Below, piece after piece: positions 35,341-48,399 of a stretch of 64,000 nucleotides of DNA. The notes under the pieces were generated by a model. The model worked only from the letters and a program-made list of their open reading frames with translations. It was not told the DNA's origin and did not search any database. Where the stretch lies: assembly GCA_002914805.1 (NCBI GenBank), contig JXTB01000069.1:177355-241354 (forward strand), written 5' to 3'. The translations under genes and the position numbers were made by a program. The stretch comes from Parasponia andersonii. Its lineage: Eukaryota > Streptophyta > Magnoliopsida > Rosales > Cannabaceae. How positions within the stretch are numbered: the stretch's first letter is position 1; the number at the start of each line of letters is the position of its first letter.

Positions 35341-37124
35341 ATTAAATTCTCTTTATTGAAGCCGAGCCCATAAAGAAATGTGATTTTGTATTTGTTTTGA
35401 GTAGTAAAGTTTCAGGTTTTTTGCTTTAGACAATACCTTATGCCTTTTTCCTTCATTTATAGTGGGAATAGAGTTGGACTCTGCATTTTGCTTTTCAAAG
35501 TTGCCACTTAAGAAAAATGTACTAAGTGGGGTCCACCATAATAGATTGTTTATGATTCCCAGCAAGTCTTTCTGGTTTCTACAACATACAACCCAAAAGT
35601 AATAACAATATTCTTGGACATCATATGCAACCATTCAAGATGAAGATATTCCATATGTTTCACAACAGCATAGTGGAAACTACATAATTATTTTCGTCTT
35701 TACCAGAAACTGAATTTTGAGTAAAAATATAATTTGAAAATAAATGTGACAAATTACTGTAATATTTAGTTCATAATTATGCTTAAATAAAAACTAATAA
35801 TCTCTCAAAAAAATTAATAACTAGTAGGAAAGACTGACCGATCACGAGAGCTGTAAGTTGTATATCTAAGTTTCCATGGTTATTAATTAGCACCCAAAAA
35901 AAAAATATGTCCTACTAAAATAATCTTTCTACCTAAGGGCAAAAAGGCCAACGGTTGATTTAATTTATTTTTTTTTAGCTACTTACGAAACATACAATTA
36001 TTAACGGCTAATTAAATGTATGTAATTATTGGAAAAAAATAAATAAATGACAACTTATTTCTTCGTGTGATTAAGTCTTACCTAATAATTGGCCAAATGA
36101 CTTTGACTGTTTAACTGGTCACGCCCACCAAAGTTGCTGCGTAAAGCTTAATAAAGAATACATTTCTCTAGGGGTTTTAAATTACAGCTCCGTAAATACA
36201 AAACTTTCTTTCTGGCTTTTGCTTATTTCTTTTTTTCCTTATTTCACTTATTTATATTTAGTTTCTGGAAATCTAATCATTTTCCAATTATCTTTAAAAA
36301 AATCATTTTCGAATTACGATTGTTTGGAACTTCTAATGTACGACCCATCTACGGTTCACAATATTTCACATTTAAGTATGTGTGTGTATATATTTATATA
36401 TATGACTACGTGCAGTAAAGTTGCCACCTCCAGATTTTTTTTCTTTTGTTTTTCTTATTATATTACCTAAAATTTTCACTAGGATTAAAAAAAAAAAAAA
36501 GCTTAGAAGTAGTAAATATTAGAAATGTAACATTAGGAGGATATTCAGGAGAATCCAGCCGTAGTTTCAATAACTCATGGCGTGGACTTCCATTTCAGAT
36601 CGACCAAATTTTTATGTTTTTTTTTTTGAAGAAATATAAAAATAAGAATAATAATAATAATATGTGATCAAGAATTGGATGCACCAATTTAATGTAAATC
36701 CCATTTACTCTGTATTTTTTGAAATTAAAGTGTGTCTTAAGTGGAACAACTATTTTTCTTTTGACATTTTTACAAGAATTTTTCCTGAGTTTTAATACAG
36801 TTTATTGAATTACCCATGCAAGTATGTTCAAGGCTTCAAGCCACGAGAAAATGAGATGGAGAAATTGTATTAAATATAATGCTCCATGATATCCATAGTC
36901 TAAAAATATCCACTTTTAATATTTCTCTGCAAAATATCTTTTTGTAGACAAAAGGAAAAAAAAAAAATCATGAACCCTCGATGATTTCTATGCATTTTTA
37001 ACACATTAGGGGTATTTTGGTTAAAAAAAATATACTTTCCACATAAGCATTAAAATAAGTATAGTTTGAATCTTGTAGCTAACATGTAAGATATTTGATA
37101 AAATTTCACTTCATGAATTGGTTT
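35341..37124. other. Gene-free AT-rich intergenic DNA
   Basis: Only short frames without family signatures occur, together with A and T runs. I see no gene, RNA or complete repeat. The left part probably holds upstream regulatory sequence of the SEC14-like gene. Confidence 0.5.
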
Positions 37125-37901
37125 TGTGGAACCCGCTCCTAAATCATGTACCACGTAGACGGTTAAGTGGCGGAACAGGTGGTAGGTGGCACACTGTTTG
37201 ACACATGTTCAGAAGGACCGCTTAAAAGTCACACGAGTCGTACATGATACCGTATGGGCCCGTGGGTTATGGGAGGCTAGGCCCGAATCCATCCCAGATC
37301 CTGGACGGGTTCGGTCCAGTTTGATTCTTACCTCGACAACTGGGGGTTAGGAGCTTTGAGGGTCTTCCGACAGAAAACCATTGGAGGCAGCGTGCTGCTC
37401 CAGACTTAGACAGGGCATTTAATGTAATCTTTGGTAGGTGTGTGCATTGGACAGACCGTTCTGATAGGATGACGATTTGTCAAAATCTCCCCCCCACCGG
37501 GCTCGAGCCATAGAGGAATTATGGTAATCACGACCTGTGATTTCTGGAGTAAGTCATGATGAGAAAAGGTACTCGATCCTAGGATTGAAAGCCAAAAGGT
37601 TCTCAGTTCCAGAACTTTATATATATGAGTCATGCGTCACCCTGAAAAAAATATATAAACAGAGAAAGATATACAAAATTTATAAACAAGAGAAAAACTT
37701 AATTTTTGCTACTCAATCTCAGGAATAAATATCTGACTTAAGCATCGGAGAATTTTTGTAGGTGGTCACTCCCGCTTCTCCGATCCGACTTGAAGTCAAA
37801 AGCACTCTAGAATAGCAAAGATACGTGGACAGTTAGTCAGTACAACATCAGTATTTCAAAGACACGTAAACAGTCGGCAAGAATTGCGCATCACCAGGTT
37901 T
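37120..37901 (+). mobile_element. Solo LTR of a Tat-type Ty3/gypsy element
   Basis: The LTR is 37125-37896 (772 bp). It begins TGTGG and ends CACCA, and is flanked by the 5-bp target duplication GGTTT (37120-37124 and 37897-37901). Its whole length aligns by eye, in reverse orientation, with the LTR at 58075-58824. Shared blocks include ATCATGTACCACGT, AGTCATGATGAGAAAAGGTA and AAGCACTCTAGAATAGCAA or close variants. No internal element sequence follows, so recombination between two LTRs has removed it. It is clearly diverged from the 58-kb LTR and so belongs to another copy or subfamily. Confidence 0.88.
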
Positions 37902-38967
37902 TATTGCATTTAGATGGTAAATATAATGCAATGTTGACTTTGATTTTACCTTTTTTTTTTCCAGAAAAAGAAATATACGTTTAGCTAGTTTAGAGGGAAG
38001 GGAGCACACGTTGCATCCATGCCGACTACATTGAATTGCATTCATCCCTTTTCGTTTTTCACTAATTTATTAGTCATCCTCGTGTTTTTAAAAATAGATG
38101 TATGAATCATGCTGCATTGACCAAGAAAAAAATCATAATTGTATGAATATGATTCGAGATCTTTAAAAATTAACATTATATTATATTTATCATTTTCAAG
38201 AAAAAAACACTAATTGGGCCACCTCTGTTGACATTTAAGACGGTGGAGTTTGATGGGAACCGGGACTTCCAAATATGACCAAATCGCGTCTTGCACATAA
38301 CGAGAAAACGATCGGAACCCTCAGTTGTATAATAAAGAATAATGATAATAACAATAAATAATAAACTATTGCTTTAAGTCAAATCCTTATATTGCGCTGA
38401 TGCACTAGTATTAAGTACTAGTGATTCATGATCCAACTCGTCCCATAAAGGAAAAACTAAAATTTTTTATACTAATAGTGAAAAGTGGTTACTATTATAA
38501 TATTTTAGTCATTGGAGAACGGTGAGTAGAAAAGTGTTCGTGATGTTGTGTTTATATTTTAGCTCATATTACCTTAAGCTTTGTTGCGTGTCTGCCTGAT
38601 CAAAACCTCACAGGTGTGGTAGTGTAAAATCGATGACCAATTTAGATATTCGTAGGTTTTAATAAGTTATGGTAAAATTTAAATCACATATTATTTCTTT
38701 TTTGGGCACATGACCTGCCGCTGACCAAGGACAAAGCTAGTTCCATTTACTATATTATCGTGTGAGATTAGTATTTCAAGAACTTCCACTTCATTATAGT
38801 TTAATGCGGGACTTTAGTTCTAAGGTCATCTGACTTGGATTACATTTTGTTCTAACCCTTTGGGACGGTTTTTATTGGTGTTGATTTCCAATTTTTGTGC
38901 TGCTGTTTATCAAATTATTACCGTGGTTGAACAAATTTAAGAATCATCGTCACAACTCACAAATTTA
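37902..38967. other. Gene-free intergenic DNA
   Basis: AT-rich, with no recognisable coding frame, RNA gene or complete repeat. Confidence 0.5.
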
Positions 38968-39343
38968 CACCATGTTTAGTAAGAATGAGAGAGAGTAAGA
39001 TAGATGGGGAGTTTAGGAATGAGAGAGAGTAAGATAGAGGGAGAGGAGATTGTTTGTTACGAAGAATAGAGAATATAAAAATTATGAGTATTTATTTATT
39101 GAATTATTATATTATTCATTATTTAATCATTTTATATATTTTTTGGAGAGCATATATGTCATTGTAAAAAAAAAAAAAAGATCCTTCCATTGTTGAAAGA
39201 ATCTAAAATGGTGGGCCCAAGATTATTTTCAACCCTCTATCTCTTCTCTCCCTCCCTTAATCAAACCTACCAAACAAGTGATTTCCCCTCCTGTCTCACC
39301 CATCTTCCCCTCTCACAAATCCCTCGTATCAAACATAGTGTTA
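38965..39343. mobile_element. PIF/Harbinger-like MITE
   Basis: The element is 38968-39340 (373 bp). Its terminal inverted repeats are CACCATGTTTAGTA on the left and, as reverse complement of the right end, CACTATGTTTGATA. It is flanked on both sides by the 3-bp duplication TTA (38965-38967 and 39341-39343), as expected for PIF/Harbinger insertions. The interior is purine-rich on one half (GAGAGAGAGTAAGATAGA, repeated) and pyrimidine-rich on the other, and encodes no transposase. Confidence 0.75.
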
Positions 39344-41852
39344 GTATAGTTTTGAACCTCTCACCTACTGGGGAAAAATACAAAAATAAATAAATAAATA
39401 AATAATGATATTGTTAACGGATGCTTTTTCAACACAACGATTTACGGAATTGCAAGTCGCAAATTGTGCAAATTGTACGTGGAGTGATAAAAAATAAAAC
39501 AAATAAAGAGACATCGGAGTTTTATATTAGTTTGATTCTAAAAAAAATGAGTTTGCGTTCATTTTTTTCACTATTTTTTGAAGAATTACGAGAGTTCTCT
39601 AAGTTTCAAGATGTGAGTACATACAAAATTATAGAGCACGAGTATATAATGAAGTGAATTGTGTGATCATTTATAATGAGATTGAGCCCTCTATATAACT
39701 GAGTCCTCTTTTATATAGATAAGGATGACTTAAGATTTCTCAATTTTAAGAATGAAAAATTATACAATAAAAATACAATTTTGGATAATAACACAAAATT
39801 GAATAATAACCAATAGACATATTATTTGGTCTCTATGCAAAAATTTGTTTCATCTTTGGCAAATTATCCACTTTCATGAAATTCTACGTAGTTTTCTTTA
39901 TATTGTCGCTTCAGGTCACATATTGATTATTCAAAATAAATCGCACATTAATTTAAAGGATGGTATGCAAATGTTAACTTTCTTTATTTTGACATTGATC
40001 TTCACTGTATATAGCATAGATCGTTCACTTTTACAATATTTAGCGTAGATTTTAGATCACACGATATGAAAATTTATAGCTAAATGCTAATATCGAGGGA
40101 GACAAAAACTTGGTTGTCACTTTCGATTATTTCCTTTCATAATATAAAACCACCTGTACGGATCGAATAGGATGGCATCCCCAAATGAGGTTAAACGATA
40201 AGGATGTTAAATAAGAGTCGCACTCGCTCTCTAGGAAAGTCAGCAAACTCCCAAGTCTCAAGTGCTATTACGTGTACTGTACACAAAGTCCAAATATTAG
40301 CACGTCCTCAGATTCATATTGATTCACATTGTCTGGCCGTCTTTTTCTCATTGTCATTTGTCAACTTAAAACTTCAACTTTCCTAGTGATAAGGTATTTA
40401 TATACAGGTGATCAAGACGTTAAAAATAAAAAATAAAAACGTATTGACTGTGGAATCATTACACGTAACTTTCATCATTCATGCTTACGCATTTTAGCAA
40501 TCTAGAAAATCTAACATATGTGTTTGATTTATGTGAATTGATATATCTTTCTCTTTTGACGAAATAGAGATTTATGCATGTCGATTTTTGTTTGTTAGAG
40601 CCCAAAATGAAACACTAGACTTATTCTCCGCCTTATGAAATGCGAATTTATTTATCTGGTCATACTTGAGGTAACGAGATTAGTTACCTTAACTAACTTG
40701 ACTAATTAACTCAAGTGTTACATCAATTAATGAAAAATAATATTTTTATTAACATTTTTAAAGTAGTATTTTTTAAAATAATTCTAAGATTTTTCAATTA
40801 TTTTAAGTCTTTACCGTAAAAAATCAAATTTCTTCATTCTTATATGGCCTTGAATTTGGGCTCATTACACGATGGGCCGCAGTACTAAAACCATGGGCTC
40901 AACCAGAAACACCAAAAAATTTAAACAAAACTCATTTCTCAGAGTTGATTAGTTAAATGTAACAATTATCCATTTTCTTCCACTTTTTTCATAAGTTTTT
41001 TTTTTTTTTTTAAAAAAAAGGTGGGACTTAACTAATGACCACCACTTAATACAGATTTAAAGAAAAATAACACACAAACTCTATCAAGGTTTGAACCCCT
41101 AACCCCCCTAAACTCACACACATTCATAAGTTAATGACTTTTTCAACAACTATTTCCTAGACACACATCGACAGTGAAAGACGAATTGTCATTGATTGGA
41201 AAAATTTCCTCGCCGACCTTGCTTCCCATTTCCGTTAGATCTCAAGTATTAGCCCATTTGTAAAGCCCTCGACTTTCTTCTTACGACGAAGCTCGAATCT
41301 TGTAATCTATCGGGTAGATCTGGAACTTTGGTCGATTATGATGGTGGACGCAGAGTAAGGTGAGGTGGGGTGAGGGTGATGGCGATAGTTCGTAATGAGT
41401 GAGTAAAAAGAGATTAAGGGTATATTTGTATTTCTCCCTCCTAAAAGTGACATAGTTTTAGTGCTGGTGTTATATTTAGTTGATCACTTTAAAAAGTGGT
41501 AACCGTCGACTTTACCCTAAAAATCATGCAAAATGGCTCAACCATAAGTTTGTGGTTTAAGACCGTGACAATACTATCCGAGTCTGTCACTGTATGTTGA
41601 AATCGTACCCACCAATGAAATTTAAGAAAATCTCTTGACGTATACTTGCACCGTGAGACGTGGATCCCACGACAGCACGGAACAGCTGGATAACTCCGAA
41701 ATCCCCTTTAGAAAATAATTATTTATTATAATTAAAAATAGAGAGATGAGGCTTTGACATGTTAGTTGACGAGCTGATATATATGTGAGATGTATAAATT
41801 AATGTATAATTTTGGCCGGTTCAGGAGAAAAAAGGGTAAAACGGAACAACAT
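39344..41852. other. Gene-free intergenic DNA with a possible old SINE fragment
   Basis: No gene is recognised. On the minus strand near 41080-41130 a B-box-like GGGGTTCAAACC preceded by GTGTGTGAGT resembles the 19.4-kb SINE, but the copy is too diverged to delimit. A GT/GA-rich stretch at 41340-41420 is unexplained. Confidence 0.4.
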
Positions 41853-41939
41853 AATGGGAGAACCAGACGAGTATGCTTATATCAAAATTAATAACTTCAG
41901 AACGTTTGAGAGTTACGAGCTACGAGAGGCTCTCGGAAT

Positions 41940-42169
41940 CGATGAGGCTTGATAATGAGTATGTTTCAGACAAAAGTAGTAGTAGTAGCACAACATCAAC
42001 CCGGAAGAACAGAGCTTATTGGGGGATTCTTACCAAGGTTCTTTGCTTCACCCAAGTTGGGACTAAACAAAGGATTAAGCAGGTTGAGGATAAGAAGAAC
42101 GAAACAACAAAGAGACGCTCCACGTGGCTTCCTGACCCAGAAAGGCGGTGGCCTGTGCAGGGATGGTAA
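41940..42169 (+). CDS. Small basic protein of unknown function
   Basis: From ATG at 41940 the frame gives about 76 aa (MRLDNEYVSDKSSSSSTTST...), Ser/Thr-rich at the start and Lys/Arg-rich in the middle. It ends with the aromatic tail STWLPDPERRWPVQGW. The same frame is open upstream to an ATG at 41873. I do not recognise the family. The Trp-Pro tail looks like conserved-protein sequence rather than noise, because such a cluster of W, P and R codons is unlikely in AT-rich DNA. Another frame starting at 41853 (MGEPDEYAYIKINNFRTFE, 32 aa, stop TGA at 41949) overlaps its beginning and could be an upstream ORF. The nearest supported gene is 8 kb to the left, so context gives no help. Confidence 0.45.
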
Positions 42170-45100
42170 TGCAATAACCTAGATGGAGGGGTTGTTCTAT
42201 TGGCAATAATTTGGCTAATATTGGTTCAGGCCAATAATCTTGTACAGTTGTACCCTGTTAGAACGCTCCATTGATAAGAAATTTGTTGTAATTGTAATTG
42301 ATTTGACCATTAATCATTGGAAATTTATACTAATATCTACTACACTTTTTAAAAGAAGACTAATGTTCTTAAAATTAATTGATATTATTTTGTTTGATAC
42401 TTTATTCACTAATAAATTCTAAAATACATTCTTCGACGACAAACTCTAAACTACTTTTGTCGCAATTATTAGTCTTCATCCCAAGCCGGGCTTTTGCTCA
42501 ACTACAATCGAAAAAATTGGACTATGATTGAGCTTATACAAGTATCTCTCTCACTTGTTCTTATCAACTTTTAGTCGGTGGTCGAAAATTTCTGACTAGG
42601 CTAAAATCATTATTCAACTGTAATTAAATAATTCGATTGGAGCCAAAGTTATTGATCGAAAATTTTCTACCAGTTTTCAATCGTAGTCAAATATTTTCAA
42701 CCTAATCCAACTCCTTCACTTTGAATTTCTTCGAATTGGTCAAAAATTTTCGATTGAAATCAAGTTAAAAGAGTACTTTAAAATTCCAAAATTTTTATTA
42801 GATGACATTGTAATAAAAGTTTTAGTTTTCAAAATAGTTTATAAGTTATCCTTTTTTTCACCTTATAAAGTAAAAAATGGTCAAAATTGATAGTGCCTCT
42901 TAATTATTTGATTTCTTCAAACATTAGCTATTTTTTATTCCTTTTCTATTTTCTATTTTTTTTTTTTTAAAAAAAGGACAATCGCATTATTCACAATAAG
43001 TCCAAAAATTAACATCTGGTTGTTTATGAGCAATAATCCTATAATTTATAGGAAGACGAAAATTTTCTACGTTGTCTAATGTCTATTACACGACGGCTAT
43101 GGCATACAATACGGACATGGAGAAATTAATCTTAAAAATTGTGTAATGTTTCATGTTATACGTTATGTACATGCATACATAACTGTATCTTCTAGGAAAA
43201 AAATAAAGGCAAATGAACTATTGTTTTTCAGTTTGACGGCATGAAAAGCATACTTTTTTATAGAAAAAGAAAAAAACCAGTCCCATTGATCATTTGTTGA
43301 GGATAGTCATTTGTAAAGCTGTGAATAAAATCCGGATATGCAATACACTCAGAGCCAATCACCGGGACATAGAAATTGTGCGATTGATTGCCAATCCGTG
43401 ATGTAATGAACTTTATTAATAGGAAAGATTTGAAGATGAATGAGAATTACTATAGGTTTGGGTTATTTTTCCCAATTAAGCTTGTCGGAGATGCTGAAAT
43501 TTGTTTCCGGAGTGTGTAAGTATAAACACAAATGGATGGAAAAGACGATCCATTCCCTTGGTGTTATGGTTTTGATATTGAAATAGAAGATTTACTGCAC
43601 TTGAGAAAGTTAGTTCTGACCTCTTTACCTTTGCTTCATGCACCAACCAATTATGATCATGCAAGATCAACTAGACTTTGAGTTCGGCCTTGGTTGTTTT
43701 TATAGCGACTTGCAATAATTAATTCCACAAGTGGAGAGGACAATTCAGAGAGTTAGGGGGCTTTTCGATCGTCAAGTCCTTCGAGACCTACTTGTGCTCT
43801 AAGGCAAAGAAAGAAAATGTGTTGTGGATTCTGAGCGGAAATGGGACGAACTGTTTTGGCCACGTTTTTCTTCGCTAACTTAGCTAGTTATGGGATGATG
43901 TCCCAGCCCCTTCAGAAGAAAATGCCAATGCTGATTTTTGGAGTACTTACAGATTAAGTAACAATTTAGCTAGTGCAAGTCGATTTTCACTTCCAAACGT
44001 ATATTTTTCACCGTTGTCATAATGCCAGATTAATTACCTTTGCTGGGTTCAAAGGTGAAGGGAACATGGGACACTCCGTAAGTGCACCTAAAAAGAGTCG
44101 TATGACCGGCCCATTCTTCTGCCTATACTGCCAATTGAAATATTGTTGTCATAATGTGCATATAGTACCAGTGGCCGTGCGAGTAGCGATTGTGGGAAGA
44201 TGCCGCAAAACGTAAAAACCCAAAGTGACGATCATAATCTTCAAATGTGTGGCTTCATGTGTATCTTTTGGTTTTAGACATGAGACACACGACTTGCAAA
44301 GAACAGGTGAGAAAATAAGGAAAAAAGACTTGCGCAAAAAGAAAAAAAATTACAATTAAGTGTATAGCATTCGAGATAGACTTGTTACTGTACTTTTCAT
44401 AGACTTCTTACTGTACTTCTCATTTTTGTTTCAAAAACCAGGAAACAAAAAGTGGTCCTAACAAAACTCCATAAACGATTACAATTCGAATTTTGTATTA
44501 ATAAGAGTTTGCGCAGAACAGTTTTTATACATATTTTTTTTTTTCTTTTTTTTTTTTTTTTTCATATTGCGAGTATAAAATTTTAAATATCAAGTGTCCA
44601 AGTTAAATTACCAACATAGGAGAATAAGTGATATTATGGATAAATCAAAAGTATATATACAACAATAATTCAAATAAAAAGAGTAACGTTCTAAGGCACC
44701 ATCAATCTAAACAATAATAGCGCAACAACTGCGAGCTGTGTAAAAACCAATTTATTTATATAAAATAGTCGATTTATTATTGTATGAAATTGGACACCAA
44801 CCATGCCCACAGCACTACTCAAATAAAAGAGGAAAAGCCATACAGAAACCACTAGCAGCTTCTATACAACGAACGGCCAGGATGAGTCCCCTAAGCAAAA
44901 TCACGTAATGATGTCCAAGCGGGGTCAGTATTACATTAAAAAGGCGCGCTTGGAACCAATATTTGGTTTCAGAGAAGCGGCTTATTAAAATGTCGCGAGC
45001 TCTGTATGGCTGGTGGCTATCTCGTAAAGTGGAGGTGAGGTGAGCCTCTTCAACAAGCAAGAACTCATTTGTCAATATGCAGTAAGAATATATTCCAAGG

Positions 45101-45359
45101 AAAGAAACATTTCAAAGAAAAGAAAACTCAGAATGAGAATTTTCCCGAGGAAAGTGCTAGGAGCTCTACAAAAGGCAATCATAGTAAGAACCAGATTATT
45201 ATTCTCCCGACAAATTTATAGAAATGCGTAAAATTGAACAAATTTTTAATTACGACTACGCTTACAATCTAAACTATATCCATTAAAAAAACCTCTACCA
45301 CATAAAATCATACCTCCTCTCAAAAATAATCGGTACAAACAATACAGTGTGTTTTAAAC
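42170..45359. other. Gene-free intergenic DNA
   Basis: AT-rich, with several short frames lacking known motifs. Nothing could be assigned. Confidence 0.5.
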
Positions 45360-45441
45360 AGACCAGGGTGGATTCGAACCACCATCCTCTCAAAGGCCCC
45401 ACAAGGCCTCGAGCGCTCTGACCATTTGAGCTTACAGATCT
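45360..45441 (-). tRNA. tRNA-like sequence with an enlarged anticodon arm (type uncertain)
   Basis: Read on the minus strand, an acceptor-like pair AGATCTG/CTGGTCT (one T-T mismatch) encloses a D-arm-like stretch (AGCTCAAATGGTCAGAGC), a long central hairpin and a perfect T-arm (GGTGG TTCGAAT CCACC). The central hairpin (CTCGAGGCC...GGCCTTTGAG) is longer than a normal 17-nt anticodon arm and its loop contains GUG. It could be an unusual tRNA gene, a tRNA with a short intron, or a decayed tRNA-derived repeat. Confidence 0.4.
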
Positions 45442-48100
45442 ACCATTACCGCCGAGGATGTAAATCCCACACACAAAACACATTAAAAAAGACCAATTAC
45501 TGGATCATAGAGTTGTCTTTCTCAAATTACCCTACTCAATTCAAAATACTACCACTGACAAGGCAGTACTGTTTCACCATATTGATTCGAACGATAATTA
45601 CATTCCGACGTCAAAGATATTATAATTATTTACACGCATTGGTTCACCACATTTTGAGCAACATTTTAGCTAAAAAACATTTCCTACTTTTCCTCTTAAC
45701 AATAAAATCAATAAAAAAGACCCCCATCTGATGGTAAACCACTTCCAACAAACTCATTTGGATTTAAACCGTTAAACTTCTCATTTCACAAGTCTACATA
45801 TAAAAGGCATTGCCACTTCCGACCACCTTATAGTTGTTTAAAAAAAAAAAAACCCTTACTTTTACTTTTGACCAAATCTCCTCCTTAATTTTACACAACT
45901 AGATAAGTCCTTTTAATAATAAAGGTAAAGAACAAACAAAGAACCCTAGTAAATATTTTTTTTAACATAAATTAGGTAACAGATTGAAAACCGAAATAAA
46001 TTATTAACAAATAACCAATACCGCAGACGAAAAACACAAAATTAACAAAACAAATTAGCTAAAATGAGATAACAAAACATCGAAAAATTAAGTTTGACCG
46101 TGTATTGGAAGTACTCTAGGTCAATAAAACTCGTCTAGAATAATCAAAAACTACACTCCATCCTCTCGAGGGAAAACAAAGATTCAATCAAAATCGAGCT
46201 AACCTTCAATGGAACCCAACTAATTTTACTCTATTTTTGGAAACCAAGAAATGCCATATATCATGAGAGGTTGGTCGTTATTTACTCGAATTAAATTACC
46301 ATCATTATTCCAAAAGCTCATAAAACAGTACCATGGTTGAATGTTGAACAAAAGGCACACACGCTTCCCTCTTTCAAGGAGACTAAATTTTTAACAGAGA
46401 CCTTTTAAAATAACCAAGTTCAAAATCAACAAAGACGATTACTCATTTCCCGACTTTTTTGGAAAAAAAATTCAAATGAAATGAATTACTCGCCAATTAG
46501 ACGTAAATTAATGCAGTACATACAGTAACACTGATAAACTTCGAGCCTCGTTTTTGTTTATAAGCCAAAAACATACAATATTTGAGACAAAAATTAATGC
46601 AGTATATACTTGATACTTGGAAACTTCCGTGCCAGCCTTAATTTTGCTTAAAAAATTATCAACCAGTTCATAGGCAAAGAAAAAACATTTTTGCTTGAAA
46701 AAAGTATAAAACATTAAAAATTTGCTTCTAGATAAATAAAAATCCTCACATAAATACTAATTACCTTATCCAAGACTTGAACGGTTTCATTACTGGAGAC
46801 GATAAGTAGCAATAACAGATACCAGTGCACTATTACAAGGGAGACTAAATAACAAAATAAAAAGAACTAAAGTAAACGATCTGCAAATCAGTATAAACAT
46901 AATAAACGAATGAAATAAAATTGCAAAAAGAACTAAATAGAAAAACTTCCCAACAGAAAATTCAATAGACTTCGAAACAATCCTGGTCAACAAGTAACAT
47001 TAGCAATTAAATTAATATGACGATGCTTCTGAGATGAACTAGTTGAATATAAATATATAACCACAAAAATAAAAGGTTAATCTATGACTAAAATTATAAA
47101 TAAACACTTCTGACGGTGACTTTGTCCATTCAAATTTAATTTATTTATCACCTCAAACGGAGTAGAACAAATCAACTTCGGACCTTGGGAGACACAAGTC
47201 CGACCGCCGCCACCCTTCAAGCTTGACGTGAGCCCTAGAAATTACCATCGACAACTCCAGCTTTCCGAAAGAACTACGGGCGCTCCAATCACAGAACTCT
47301 TCAGGGCAAAAGCGATACAAAATGATTCCGCACATCTACGTAGAAATTCAATATAACTGACTTCTACAACCACACGGTTGCTCAATATTACAAAAGCAAT
47401 ATTACAAATATAAGTCGCACCGGTTACATAAAAGATTTAGCTAGGCACCCCAAATATATTTCCAGCTTCAACTTGATATAAACTAAAAGCATACATACAT
47501 AACACATGCAGATGAGGGAGACGTAATAATCGGTCCAAGTTGATTAGTAATTGATAAGAGCAATAATAACGTACTCTGAGCAAGTGCACAATGCCACATT
47601 ACATTAGCGAGAAAAACTATACATTTTCGCATGAGTACTCGCTATTTATGTATGTATACCAACCGCTGATCTTTTCTACCACGGTAATTACTTTGATAAT
47701 AAATATAACCCAACCGTTGTTTCTTTCACGAAGATTACTCTAATGATATATAATCGTCTACTAAAACGGACCAATAAAACAAGCTAATTTATTGTTGGAA
47801 TAGAGCAATTATGTTAGAGGAAACACCCTTTTTTACCTTCTCAACAGAAGTATTTCAACAATCTTCGAAATAGCAATTGTCAACTACAAACATCGGAAAA
47901 AAGTGTAATCAGTATGCTAATAAGAACTAGTCAAAATTGGCCTTATTTAGTGGATAATTATAAAATAACCGGCAAGAACGAAAACCTCAGGTTGATCATG
48001 AAAGCATATATTCTAATTAGGACCCCTACACCTAATGCGTGAAATATTTGTCCAGTCGTCGTAATTTTAGATGGGAATAAAAAAGAAAAATAGAATTAGG
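45442..48100. other. Gene-free intergenic DNA
   Basis: AT-rich. A minus-strand frame at 47153-47335 and a few others are open but carry no family signature. No repeats were delimited. Confidence 0.45.
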
Positions 48101-48249
48101 CAGAGTATACCTTCCGGGAAGATACCTATGGGCGTTCGTTCTCTTGATGTGGACCTCTCTATCCTGTTGGCCTCGGTGCGTAAAAGTCGGGGATGTTAAG
48201 AGAGAGAACATAATAAGGAAGAAAAGGAAAGCACGACACAGCACACACC

Positions 48250-48290
48250 AGAGGGAAGACCCCGGGCAATCCCCGTGCGGTCTTCCCTCT
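48250..48290. other. Strong hairpin (12-bp perfect stem)
   Basis: AGAGGGAAGACC at 48250-48261 is the exact reverse complement of GGTCTTCCCTCT at 48279-48290. The 17-nt loop can pair further (GGG 48264-48266 with CCC 48272-48274). It is the most GC-rich and most stable fold seen in the intergenic DNA. Confidence 0.85.
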
Positions 48291-48399
48291 AAACCAAAAA
48301 ATTGTTCTTTTCTTATTATTGACTTTTTGACCTGCCAAGCAAGCGCACCTGTCATGGCAAAGGTCGGATGACAAAGATTAATCGGAACTCAAGTCGGCC

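Noticed and set aside
44994-45054. Possible first exon MSRALYGWWLSRKVE followed by a GT donor
   Set aside because: No downstream exon with matching phase or recognisable protein could be found.
47153-47335. Minus-strand frame starting MCGI, like a class II glutamine amidotransferase
   Set aside because: Only the first four residues fit; the rest has no family motif and no supporting exon follows.
48279-48295. CTCTAAACC stretch resembling a plant telomerase RNA template
   Set aside because: Too short, and no Pol III upstream element or conserved telomerase RNA structure was seen nearby.
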